Assembly (NCBI RefSeq): GCF_003667705.1 | Contig: NZ_CP033019.1 | Span: 558,001 to 622,000 of the forward strand | Length of the DNA stretch: 64,000 nucleotides | From: Janthinobacterium agaricidamnosum | Lineage (GTDB): Bacteria > Pseudomonadota > Gammaproteobacteria > Burkholderiales > Burkholderiaceae_D | Reading direction: 5' to 3' | Part shown: piece by piece, positions 51,441 to 59,471 of the stretch | How positions within the stretch are numbered: position 1 is the first letter of the stretch | Layout: each line of letters opens with the position of its first letter | Program-made: the position numbers and the translations under genes | Notes under the pieces: generated by a model | Seen by the model: only the letters and a program-made list of their open reading frames with translations | Told to the model about the DNA's origin: nothing | Database searches by the model: none

Positions 51441-51477
51441 AAAAAACCCCTTCCGGTGATCCGGTTGGGGTTTTTTT
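51441..51477 (+). terminator. rrn operon 2 intrinsic terminator
   Basis: AACCCCTTCCGG / CCGGTTGGGGTT stem with TGAT loop followed by T7. Stem bases differ from operon 1 but pairing is largely preserved. Confidence 0.9.
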
Positions 51478-51508
51478 ACGTCTGGCGCTTGGATACGCCG
51501 CTGGTGCT

Positions 51509-51539
51509 GTCGGCTTACGCTGCGCTAAGCCGACCTACG
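51509..51539. repeat. REP-like palindrome, copy 3
   Basis: Same sequence as 23879-23909, at the same distance behind the rRNA terminator. Confidence 0.75.
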
Positions 51540-51604
51540 CCGACCTACGCCTGATCCGACCTACGCCGGCCTGCGCCGACGGACATCGGCCCACATCGGC
51601 CAAA
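51530..51604. repeat. 10-bp tandem repeat array between two inverted REP-like elements
   Basis: ccgacctacg x2, a 6-bp break (cctgat), ccgacctacg, ccggcctgcg, ccgacggaca, tcggcccaca, tcggccaaac. Related to the array at 23901-23960 but different in order. Confidence 0.65.
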
Positions 51605-51608
51605 CCAG

Positions 51609-51643
51609 GTAGGTCGGATTAGCGCGCAGCGCGTAATCCGACA
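51609..51643. repeat. REP-like palindrome, copy 4
   Basis: GTAGGTCGGATTAG...CGTAATCCGACA, inverted relative to copy 3. Lies after the uraH 3' end. Confidence 0.75.
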
Positions 51644-51663
51644 ACATTGTTGGTATGGTGGGA

Positions 51664-52017
51664 TCAGCTACCGCGATAGGTCGAGTATGACCACGGCGAT
51701 ACCACCAGCGGCACGTGGTAGTTCTCATCCGTATGCGCAATGCCGAAGGACAGGGTCACCAGATCGATGAAGCGGGGTGAAGGCAATTCCACGCCCTGGG
51801 CGGCGAAATAGTCGCCGGCATTGAACACCAGCTCATACTGGCCCGCCTTCATGCTGTCGCCTTCCAGCAAGGGCGAGCTGCAACGGCCGTCGCTATTGGT
51901 CATATCCATCTTCAACAACACTTTGCCTTCCGGCGCGACTGAAAACAGGGCCACCTTGACGCCGGCTCCCGGCCTGCCGTGGGCGATATCGAGTACATGC
52001 GTGCTGAGTTTTCCCAT
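51664..52017 (-). CDS. uraH: 5-Hydroxyisourate hydrolase (transthyretin-like)
   Basis: A 117-residue HIUase that hydrolyses 5-hydroxyisourate, the product of urate oxidation, to OHCU. The family marks are the N-terminal LSTHVLDIAHGRPGAGVKVAL with the catalytic histidine, the internal Arg region (SDGRCSSPLL), HTDENYHVPLVVSPWSYSTYRGS at the end and the C-terminal YRGS tetrapeptide. No signal peptide, hence cytoplasmic. It is divergent from puuE across 120 bp that carry a palindromic operator-like site. Urate oxidase and OHCU decarboxylase genes are not in the window. Confidence 0.95.
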   Translation of the reverse strand: MGKLSTHVLDIAHGRPGAGVKVALFSVAPEGKVLLKMDMTNSDGRCSSPLLEGDSMKAGQYELVFNAGDYFAAQGVELPSPRFIDLVTLSFGIAHTDENYHVPLVVSPWSYSTYRGS

Positions 52018-52087
52018 TTGCTATCCTGTATATAGGGTGAGTGAATGTGCTTATCTTGCAAATCATATACCTGCATCAGCGGCTGGC

Positions 52088-52105
52088 TATATGATTGGGC
52101 ATATA
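52088..52105. promoter_or_regulatory. Inverted repeat in uraH/puuE divergent promoter
   Basis: TATATG-ATTGGG-CATATA, perfect 6-bp arms. A similar arrangement (GCATATAGTTGTCCCATATGC) lies before xdhA. In both, TCTCCTATA follows 12-13 bp later, so this looks like a shared operator/promoter layout. Confidence 0.5.
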
Positions 52106-52137
52106 ACCAACATTGTCTCCTATAGGCGAGCCACCGC

Positions 52138-53091
52138 ATGAGTACTTATGAAAATTATCCGCGCGATTTGATCGGCTATGGCCGCACGCCACCTCACCCT
52201 CAATGGCCGGGAAAAGCCCGCATCGCCCTGCAATTCGTCCTCAATTACGAGGAAGGGGCGGAAAACAGCGTGCTGCATGGCGATGCCGCCTCGGAAACGT
52301 TTTTGTCGGAAATGATCGGAGCGGCGGCTTTTCCTGCGCGCCACCTGAGCATGGAGTCGATTTATGAATACGGTTCGCGCGCCGGATTATGGCGCTTGCT
52401 GCGCATGTTCGAGGAGCGGCGCCTGCCGTTGACCGTGTTTGGCGTCTCGATGGCCCTGAAGCGCAATCCCGAGGCGGTGGCCGCCTTCCAGGAACTGGGC
52501 CATGAAATCGCCTGTCATGGCTTGCGCTGGATTTCCTATCAAAACATGGATGAAGCGACGGAGCGCGCGCACATGCGCGAAGCCGTGCAGATCATCCGCG
52601 AATTGACGGGGGCCGCCCCGCAAGGCTGGTACACGGGGCGCGATTCGCCCAATACGCGCAAACTGGTGGTCGAGCATGGCGGCTTCCGCTACGACGCCGA
52701 TTATTACGGCGATGACCTGCCATTCTGGGAAAAAGTGGCGTACACGGATGCGGCCGGCATGCCGGCCATGCAGCCCCAGCTGATCGTACCTTATACCCTG
52801 GACACGAACGACATGCGCTTTGCCGCCATGCAAGGTTTTAATTCGGGCACACAGTTTTTTGATTACCTGAAGGATGCCTTCGACGTGCTGTACGCGGAAG
52901 GCGATCCGAACGGCTTGAACCAGCCGAAGATGCTGTCCATTGGCCTGCATTGCCGCCTGGTGGGGCGTCCGGGACGGGCCGCTGCGCTGGCCCGCTTCCT
53001 CGACTATGTGCAGCGCCATGAGCAAGTGTGGATCACGCGCCGCATCGATATCGCCGAACACTGGCATGCGACGCATCCTTGCACTGTTTGA
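52138..53091 (+). CDS. puuE: Allantoinase, polysaccharide-deacetylase type
   Basis: A 317-residue metal-independent allantoinase of the PuuE family, converting allantoin to allantoate. Characteristic segments: YPRDLIGYGRTPPHPQWPGKARIALQFVLNYEEGAE at the start, the deacetylase-fold block LPLTVFGVSMAL, GHEIACHGLRWISYQNM and GWYTGRDSPNTRKLVVEHGGFRYDADYYGDDLPFW. Length matches the family (about 310). There is no fused OHCU decarboxylase domain, which some relatives carry. The start at 52138 follows GGCGAGCC, a weak ribosome-binding site. First gene on the plus side of the divergent region. Confidence 0.95.
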   Translation: MSTYENYPRDLIGYGRTPPHPQWPGKARIALQFVLNYEEGAENSVLHGDAASETFLSEMIGAAAFPARHLSMESIYEYGSRAGLWRLLRMFEERRLPLTVFGVSMALKRNPEAVAAFQELGHEIACHGLRWISYQNMDEATERAHMREAVQIIRELTGAAPQGWYTGRDSPNTRKLVVEHGGFRYDADYYGDDLPFWEKVAYTDAAGMPAMQPQLIVPYTLDTNDMRFAAMQGFNSGTQFFDYLKDAFDVLYAEGDPNGLNQPKMLSIGLHCRLVGRPGRAAALARFLDYVQRHEQVWITRRIDIAEHWHATHPCTV

Positions 53092-53129
53092 TGGGTATTG
53101 ATATTGGATGATAAGTAAAATCAGTCTTT

Positions 53130-53150
53130 GCATATAGTTGTCCCATATGC
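53130..53150. promoter_or_regulatory. Inverted repeat before xdhA
   Basis: GCATAT-N9-ATATGC, perfect arms, 41 bp before the xdhA ATG. Resembles the site at 52088-52105. Confidence 0.45.
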
Positions 53151-53190
53151 CGGTGTTAATCTCCTATACTGGGACTATACCGAGGCCAGC

Positions 53191-54657
53191 ATGTCAGAAC
53201 CGATCCGCTTTTACTACCGTGGTGCCGTACAGGAAGTACGCAACGCCGCCCCTATGCAGACTGTGTTGCAGCACCTGCGCGAGGATTTGCATTGCACGGG
53301 CACCAAGGAAGGCTGCGCCGAAGGCGATTGCGGCGCCTGCACCGTCGTCATCGGCAGCCTGGTCGATGGCCAGGTCGAGATGAAAGCCGTCAACGCCTGC
53401 ATCCAGCTCACGCCCACGCTCGATGGCAAGGCCCTGTTTTCTGTGGAAGACTTGCAACAGCCCGACGGCGCCCTGCATCCGGTGCAGCAGGCGATGGTCG
53501 AGTGCCATGGTTCGCAATGCGGTTTTTGCACGCCCGGCTTTGTCATGTCGCTGTGGGGCATGTATCTGCAGAAAAACGGTGAGACGCCCACGCGCTGCGA
53601 AATCGACGATACGCTGTCGGGCAATCTGTGCCGCTGCACCGGTTACCGGCCCATCATCGACGCGGCCAGGCGCATGGGTGAATTGCCGCATGTCACGTTT
53701 GATCGGGATGCCGTGGCGCAGCAATTGCAGGCGTTGCAGCGCGGCAGCCTGAGCACGTATGAACATGGCGGCCAGCACTTCCATGCGCCGCGCAGCATCG
53801 ACGAATTGGTGGCGTTGCGCGCGGAAAAGCCGCAAGCCTGCCTGTTGGCCGGCTCCACCGACGTGGGCCTGTGGGTGACCAAGCAACTGCGCGACCTGGG
53901 CGACATCATTTATATGGGCAATGTTGCCGCGCTGAAAACCATCGGCATCGTTGACGGCAAGCTGCAGATTGGCGCAGGCGCCAGCCTCAACGATGCGTAT
54001 GCGGCGCTGTGCCGGTATTATCAGGACGAACTGTCGGAACTGTGGCAGCGTTTTGCTTCCTTGCCGATCCGCAACGCGGGTACTTTGGGCGGCAATGTGG
54101 CGAATGGTTCGCCCATCGGCGACTCGATGCCGTGGCTGATCGCGCTGGGTAGCGACATCGTGCTGCGCGGTTCCGCCGGACAGCGGATCATGCCGCTTGA
54201 AAAGTTCTATTTGGGCTATCAGAAGAAAGACTTGCAGCCCGGCGAATTCGTCGAAGCCGTGCGCGTGCCCTTGCCCCGTGCCGAGGTGCATTTCCGCACG
54301 TATAAACTGGCCAAGCGCTTTGACCAGGATATCTCGGCCGTGTGCGCCGCGTTCGCCTTCCAGCTCGATGGCGAGCGTATTGTCGATGCACGCATCGCCT
54401 TTGGCGGCATGGCGGCCACGCCGCAGCGTGCCGTGCAAACGGAAGCGTTTCTGCGCGGACAGACATGGAGTGAGGAAAATCTGACTATGGCCATGCGCTT
54501 GCTGGCCGACGATTACGCGCCTCTGTCGGATATGCGCGCGTCGAACACCTACCGCATGACGACGGCGCAAAATCTGTTGCGCCGCTTCTGGCTGGAAACC
54601 CGTCCCGGTGCGCCGTTGCCACCGACGTCCCTCAACGCCTACGCTTGCCGCGCCTGA
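53191..54657 (+). CDS. xdhA: Xanthine dehydrogenase small subunit (2Fe-2S and FAD)
   Basis: A 488-residue subunit. The N-terminal ferredoxin domain has GCAEGDCGACTVV; the second 2Fe-2S domain has HGSQCGFCTPGFVMS and the C-x-C of LCRCTGYRPI. The FAD domain follows (about 200-480) with LLAGSTDVGLWVTK and ASLPIRNAGTLGGNVANGSPIGDSMP. It passes electrons from the molybdenum centre of XdhB to NAD+. I choose the ATG at 53191, since the upstream 21 codons overlap the operator-like repeat. The xdhB ATG follows 10 nt after the stop. Confidence 0.95.
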   Translation: MSEPIRFYYRGAVQEVRNAAPMQTVLQHLREDLHCTGTKEGCAEGDCGACTVVIGSLVDGQVEMKAVNACIQLTPTLDGKALFSVEDLQQPDGALHPVQQAMVECHGSQCGFCTPGFVMSLWGMYLQKNGETPTRCEIDDTLSGNLCRCTGYRPIIDAARRMGELPHVTFDRDAVAQQLQALQRGSLSTYEHGGQHFHAPRSIDELVALRAEKPQACLLAGSTDVGLWVTKQLRDLGDIIYMGNVAALKTIGIVDGKLQIGAGASLNDAYAALCRYYQDELSELWQRFASLPIRNAGTLGGNVANGSPIGDSMPWLIALGSDIVLRGSAGQRIMPLEKFYLGYQKKDLQPGEFVEAVRVPLPRAEVHFRTYKLAKRFDQDISAVCAAFAFQLDGERIVDARIAFGGMAATPQRAVQTEAFLRGQTWSEENLTMAMRLLADDYAPLSDMRASNTYRMTTAQNLLRRFWLETRPGAPLPPTSLNAYACRA

Positions 54658-54667
54658 AAGGACCAGC

Positions 54668-57013
54668 ATGAATTATCCTGCCACGCCCGAACTGCAAGCG
54701 GCCGCCTGGGCCGCCGTGGGCAAGCCCAGCCCCCATGAATCGGCGCAATTACATGTGCTGGGGCAAGCCACCTACACGGACGATATCGCCGAACTGCACG
54801 GCACCTTGCACGCGGCCTTGGGCCTGTCGCAAAAACCGTATGCACGCATTACGGCCATGGATTTATCGGCCGTGCGCGATGCGCAGGGTGTCGTCGCCGT
54901 CTACACGGCGCGAGACATTCCCGGTACCAATGATTGCGGCCCCATCATCCACGACGACCCCATCTTGGCATTTGATCTGGTGCAATATGTGGGCCAGCCC
55001 ATCTTCATCGTGGTGGCCGATACGCACGACCATGCGCGCCGCGCCGCGCGCCTGGCGCAAGTGTCATACGAGGAATTGCCCGCGATCATGACGCCGCAGG
55101 CGGCCAAGGCCGCGCAATCGTATGTGCTGCCGCCCATGCAGCTGACGCGCGGTAATTACCAGGCCGCATTCGAGGGCGCGCCGCATGTGGTCAAGGGCCA
55201 GCTGTATGTGGGCGGCCAGGAACAGTTTTACCTGGAAGGACAGATTTCCTACGCCATTCCGAAGGAAGCGCAGGGCATGCTGGTGCTGTGTTCGACCCAG
55301 CATCCGAGCGAAATGCAGCACGTGGTGGCGCATGCGCTGGGCGTGCATTCGCACAATATCACCGTCGAATGCCGGCGCATGGGCGGCGGTTTCGGCGGCA
55401 AGGAATCGCAGTCGGCCCTGTGGGCGGCGGCCGCATCGATTGCGGCGTCCAAACTGAAGCGTCCCGTGAAACTGCGCGCCGACCGCGACGATGACATGCT
55501 GGTGACGGGCAAGCGCCACTGTTTTTACTATGAATACGAAGTCGGTTACGACGACGATGGCCGGATCCTGGCCGCCAAGGTCGACATGACCACGCGCGCC
55601 GGCTATTCGGCGGACTTGTCCGGCCCCGTCGCCACGCGCGCCGTCTGCCACTTCGACAACACCTATTATTTGTCCGACGTGGACATCCGCGCCGCCTGCG
55701 GCAAGACGAATACGCAGTCGAACACGGCTTTCCGGGGCTTTGGCGGACCGCAGGGCGCCATCGCCATCGAGTATGTGATCGATGAAATCGCCCGCCATTT
55801 GCAACGCGATGCGCTCGATATCCGCCTGCTCAATTTCTATGGCCGCAACGATGCGGACGGGCGCAACGTCACGCCGTACGGGCAGAAAATCGTCGACAAC
55901 GTGATCCATGAACTCGTCGCAGAACTGGAAGCGAGCAGCGACTACCGCGCGCGCCGCCGCGCCATCGATGCGTTCAACGAAGCCAGCCCTGTCCTGAAGA
56001 AGGGCCTGGCATTCACGCCCTTGAAATTCGGTATCGCCTTCAACGTCACGCATCTGAACCAGGCCGGCGCCCTCGTGCACGTGTATGTGGATGGCTCCGT
56101 GCTGGTCAATCATGGCGGCACGGAAATGGGGCAGGGAATCAATACCAAGGTGATGCAGGTGGTGGCGCACGAGCTGGGACTGGACCTCGAATGCGTGCGC
56201 GCCACGGCCACCGACACCAGCAAGGTGGCGAACACGTCGGCCACGGCGGCATCCACCGGCGCCGACCTGAATGGCAAGGCGGCGCAGGATGCGGCGCGCC
56301 AGATCCGTGAACGCCTGGCCGATTACGCGGTCAAACTGTACGGTGGCGATGCTGGCACTGTGCGCTTCTTCGACAACCATATCCACGTCCATGGTCACGT
56401 CGTGCCGTTTGCCGAGCTGGTGCAGAAGGCATATCTGGCTAGAGTGCAATTGTGGTCCGATGGTTTTTATGCCACGCCCGGGCTGTCGTGGGATGCGAAA
56501 ACGATGACGGGCCATCCGTTTTCCTACTATGCCTATGGCGCGGCCGTGGCCGAAGTGGTGGTCGACACCTTGACGGGCGAGTGGAAACTACTGCGTGCCG
56601 ACGCCTTGTACGATGCGGGTCAGTCATTGAATCCCGCGATTGATCTGGGGCAAGTGGAAGGCGCGTTTATCCAGGGCATGGGCTGGCTGACGACGGAGCA
56701 GCTGTGGTGGAATGCGGCAGGCAAGCTGATGACGCACGCGCCATCGACCTATAAAATTCCCGGCATTTCCGATTGCCCGGAAGATTTCCGTGTGAAACTG
56801 TTCCAGAACCGCAATGTGGAAGACAGTATCCACCGTTCCAAGGCCGTGGGCGAGCCGCCGCTGCTGTTGCCGTTTTCCGTGTTCTTCGCCATCCGCGACG
56901 CCATTTCCAGCGTGGGTCACCACGCCGTGCAGCCGCCGCTGAATGCACCGGCCACCAGCGAGGAAATCCTCAAGGCGGTCATGGCCGTCCAAGCGGCGCA
57001 TGTCGGCGCCTAG
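54668..57013 (+). CDS. xdhB: Xanthine dehydrogenase large (molybdopterin) subunit
   Basis: A 781-residue molybdenum-binding subunit that hydroxylates hypoxanthine and xanthine to urate. Visible: HESAQLHVLGQATYTDDIAE at the start, QEQFYLEGQISYAIP, RRMGGGFGGKESQ (molybdopterin/Mo site), the FRGFGGPQGA segment with the active-site Arg, HGGTEMGQGINTKV, and the C-terminal EPPLLLPFSVFFAIRDA containing the general-base Glu. Length fits XdhB (about 780). It lies between xdhA (10 nt) and xdhC (9 nt). Confidence 0.96.
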   Translation: MNYPATPELQAAAWAAVGKPSPHESAQLHVLGQATYTDDIAELHGTLHAALGLSQKPYARITAMDLSAVRDAQGVVAVYTARDIPGTNDCGPIIHDDPILAFDLVQYVGQPIFIVVADTHDHARRAARLAQVSYEELPAIMTPQAAKAAQSYVLPPMQLTRGNYQAAFEGAPHVVKGQLYVGGQEQFYLEGQISYAIPKEAQGMLVLCSTQHPSEMQHVVAHALGVHSHNITVECRRMGGGFGGKESQSALWAAAASIAASKLKRPVKLRADRDDDMLVTGKRHCFYYEYEVGYDDDGRILAAKVDMTTRAGYSADLSGPVATRAVCHFDNTYYLSDVDIRAACGKTNTQSNTAFRGFGGPQGAIAIEYVIDEIARHLQRDALDIRLLNFYGRNDADGRNVTPYGQKIVDNVIHELVAELEASSDYRARRRAIDAFNEASPVLKKGLAFTPLKFGIAFNVTHLNQAGALVHVYVDGSVLVNHGGTEMGQGINTKVMQVVAHELGLDLECVRATATDTSKVANTSATAASTGADLNGKAAQDAARQIRERLADYAVKLYGGDAGTVRFFDNHIHVHGHVVPFAELVQKAYLARVQLWSDGFYATPGLSWDAKTMTGHPFSYYAYGAAVAEVVVDTLTGEWKLLRADALYDAGQSLNPAIDLGQVEGAFIQGMGWLTTEQLWWNAAGKLMTHAPSTYKIPGISDCPEDFRVKLFQNRNVEDSIHRSKAVGEPPLLLPFSVFFAIRDAISSVGHHAVQPPLNAPATSEEILKAVMAVQAAHVGA

Positions 57014-57022
57014 GAGCAGACG

Positions 57023-58102
57023 ATGAGCGACTGGCTGACAGCGATGGACAACGACACGCAGGCATCCGTGCTGGTGACGGTGGCCCTGGTCGAAGGTTCC
57101 GGGCCGCGCGAGGCGGGCGCGAAGATGCGCGTCACCCTCGATGGCCAGGTCGACACCATCGGCGGCGGTCACCTGGAATTGCGTGCCGTCGAAATTGCCA
57201 AGACCATGCTGGCGACAAAAGACACGCATGCGCGGCTCGAGCGTTTTGCGCTGGGCCCCAGCCTGGGCCAATGCTGCGGCGGCGTCGTCCACCTGGCATT
57301 TGAATATGTCGATGCCAGCTTGAACGATGTATTATCCGCCTTGCGCGAGCGTCGCCAGCAGGACAGCTGGCGTTTGACGGCGCTCGATGGCGAACCCGCC
57401 TCTGCGCTGTTCGATGCTGACGGCAGCTTGATTGCCGGCACGCCAGGCCAGGCGCCCGATACGTTTTCGCGCGAGCGCGCAACCCATGTCGCGCAGGGGA
57501 GTGAAGGGCGGCGCTGGCTGGTCGATCGCTGCCTGGCGCCGGGCGCCCATCTGACCCTGTTCGGCGCCGGCCACGTGGGCGCGGCCATCGTGCGCGCGCT
57601 GGCCCACTTGCCCTGCAATATCACCTGGGTCGATGAACGCGAAGACATGTTTTCCGCAGCGTTGCCTGCGGGGTTGCCAGCTAACGTGCGCATCGCCGCC
57701 ACCGACACGCCCGAGGAATTCGTTGCCATGGCGCCGCCGGGCGGCAGTTTTCTCGTCATGACGCATAGCCATGCGCTCGATCAACGCTTGACGCAAGCCG
57801 TCATGGAGCGCGAGGATGCGGGCTGGTTCGGGCTGATCGGTTCGCACACCAAGCGCAAGCAGTTCGAGCACCGGCTGCAGGCGCGCGGCGTGCCGGACGA
57901 GCGCATTGCGGCCATGGTGTGTCCGATCGGCATGCCCGGCATCCGCAACAAGGCGCCGGCCGTGATCGCCGCCTCCGTTGCCTGTCAATTACTGATGGTG
58001 TGGGAGGAAGCGGCCGCGGCCGCCTTGGCCGCACCGCTGCGGCTGGCTTCTGCCGGCGCGCCACCGCGCCGCCGGACACGCGCCGCCATTCATCCGTTAT
58101 AG
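57023..58102 (+). CDS. xdhC: Xanthine dehydrogenase accessory protein XdhC
   Basis: A 359-residue chaperone that binds molybdenum cofactor and promotes its sulfuration and insertion into XdhB. The N-terminal XdhC/CoxI domain has LVEGSGPREAGAKMRVT, TIGGGHLE and LGPSLGQCCGGVV, with the cysteine pair; the C-terminal Rossmann domain has LTLFGAGHVGAAIVRALAHLP, FLVMTHSHALD and GWFGLIGSHTKRKQF, ending CPIGMPGIRNKAPAVIAASVACQLL. The last 30 residues are Ala/Arg-rich. Cytoplasmic. It lies 9 nt after xdhB and 9 nt before guaD. Confidence 0.95.
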   Translation: MSDWLTAMDNDTQASVLVTVALVEGSGPREAGAKMRVTLDGQVDTIGGGHLELRAVEIAKTMLATKDTHARLERFALGPSLGQCCGGVVHLAFEYVDASLNDVLSALRERRQQDSWRLTALDGEPASALFDADGSLIAGTPGQAPDTFSRERATHVAQGSEGRRWLVDRCLAPGAHLTLFGAGHVGAAIVRALAHLPCNITWVDEREDMFSAALPAGLPANVRIAATDTPEEFVAMAPPGGSFLVMTHSHALDQRLTQAVMEREDAGWFGLIGSHTKRKQFEHRLQARGVPDERIAAMVCPIGMPGIRNKAPAVIAASVACQLLMVWEEAAAAALAAPLRLASAGAPPRRRTRAAIHPL

Positions 58103-58111
58103 AAAGAAGTC

Positions 58112-59428
58112 ATGCCGATTGTTCCTGCCACATTGCAAGCCTACCGAGCCAGCTTGCTGCACTTCCACGCCGATCCCGCTTTTAATGAGGATGCGCACGC
58201 CTGGCATGCGGATGGCTTGCTGATCGTGGCCGACGGCAAGATCGTCGCGGCCGGCGATTACGCGCAGCTGCAAGCCACTTTGCCGCCTGGCACCGAGATC
58301 GTCGATTACCGGGACAAGCTGATCGTGCCGGGTTTCATTGATACCCATCTGCATTTCCCGCAGACGGAAATGATCGCCTCGCCCGCGCCCGGTTTGCTGC
58401 CATGGCTGGAAACGTACACCTTCCCTACCGAGCGCGCGTTTGAGAATCCCGAGCATGGGCGCGATGTCGCCGAGTTCTTTCTCGATGAACTGCTGCGCTG
58501 CGGCACCACGACGGCCATGGTGTATGGCAGCGTGCATCCGCAATCGGTCGATGCCTTCTTTGGCGCCAGCGAGGCACGCGGCTTGCGCATGGTGGCGGGC
58601 AAGGTCATGATGGACCGCAACTGCCCCGAGTTCCTGCGCGACACGGCCGAGTCCGGCGCACGTGAAAGCGAGGAGTTGATACGCCGCTGGCACAAGCACG
58701 GCCGCTCGCTGTATGCGATCACGCCCCGCTTCGTGCCGACATCGACAAATGAACAGATGCACCTGGCGGGCGAGCTGGCGCGCGCCTATCCGGATACCTA
58801 TCTGCAAACCCACGTGTCGGAAAACGAGGATGAATGCCGCTGGGTGCGTGAACTGCATCCGCAGGCGCGCAGCTACCTCGATGTGTATGACCACTACGGC
58901 ATGCTGCGCCCGCGCGCCATGTTCGGCCACTGCATCTGGCTCGATGAGCGCGACCGCGCGCGCATGGCTGAAACGTCCTCGGCGGCCGCCATTTGTCCTA
59001 CATCCAACCTGTTCCTCGGTAGCGGCCTGTTCGATTTCGAGCGGGCCGACGCGGCGCGCGTGCTGCTGTCGCTGGCGACGGACGTGGGCGGCGGCACCTC
59101 GTTCTCGATGTTGCAAACCATGAACGAAGCCTATAAAGTAGCACGCTTGAAAGGCAGCTATCTGCCTGCCTTGCGCATGTTTTACCTGGCGACCCTGGGC
59201 GCCGCGCGCGCCATGCAGCTGGAAGGCACCCTGGGCAATTTCACGGCAGGCACGGAAGCGGACTTCATCGTGCTCGACAAGCAAGCGACGCCGCTGCTCG
59301 AGCGCCGCACGGCTGGCTGTCAAAGCCTGGAGGAATTGCTGTTTGCCTTCGCGCTGCTGGGCGACGACCGCGCCGTGGCCGCCACTTATTCAGGCGGGCA
59401 ATGCGTGCATGTGCGGGGGCAGGGCTGA
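58112..59428 (+). CDS. guaD: Guanine deaminase
   Basis: A 438-residue zinc hydrolase of the amidohydrolase superfamily, turning guanine into xanthine. Metal and substrate motifs: VPGFIDTHLHFPQTEMIASP (HxH plus the guanine-contacting PQT), FFLDELLRCGTTTAMVYGSV, ITPRFVPTSTNEQM, LQTHVSENEDE, MFGHCIWL and LATDVGGGTSFSMLQTMNEAYK with the late Asp. Length matches GuaD (about 440). Its product feeds directly into XdhAB encoded upstream, and an AGAAAG ribosome-binding site lies in the 9-nt gap. Confidence 0.96.
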   Translation: MPIVPATLQAYRASLLHFHADPAFNEDAHAWHADGLLIVADGKIVAAGDYAQLQATLPPGTEIVDYRDKLIVPGFIDTHLHFPQTEMIASPAPGLLPWLETYTFPTERAFENPEHGRDVAEFFLDELLRCGTTTAMVYGSVHPQSVDAFFGASEARGLRMVAGKVMMDRNCPEFLRDTAESGARESEELIRRWHKHGRSLYAITPRFVPTSTNEQMHLAGELARAYPDTYLQTHVSENEDECRWVRELHPQARSYLDVYDHYGMLRPRAMFGHCIWLDERDRARMAETSSAAAICPTSNLFLGSGLFDFERADAARVLLSLATDVGGGTSFSMLQTMNEAYKVARLKGSYLPALRMFYLATLGAARAMQLEGTLGNFTAGTEADFIVLDKQATPLLERRTAGCQSLEELLFAFALLGDDRAVAATYSGGQCVHVRGQG

Positions 59429-59471
59429 CCTACCCGTTGTTCAACACGAATTATCCTGAGCGAGAACGCGA

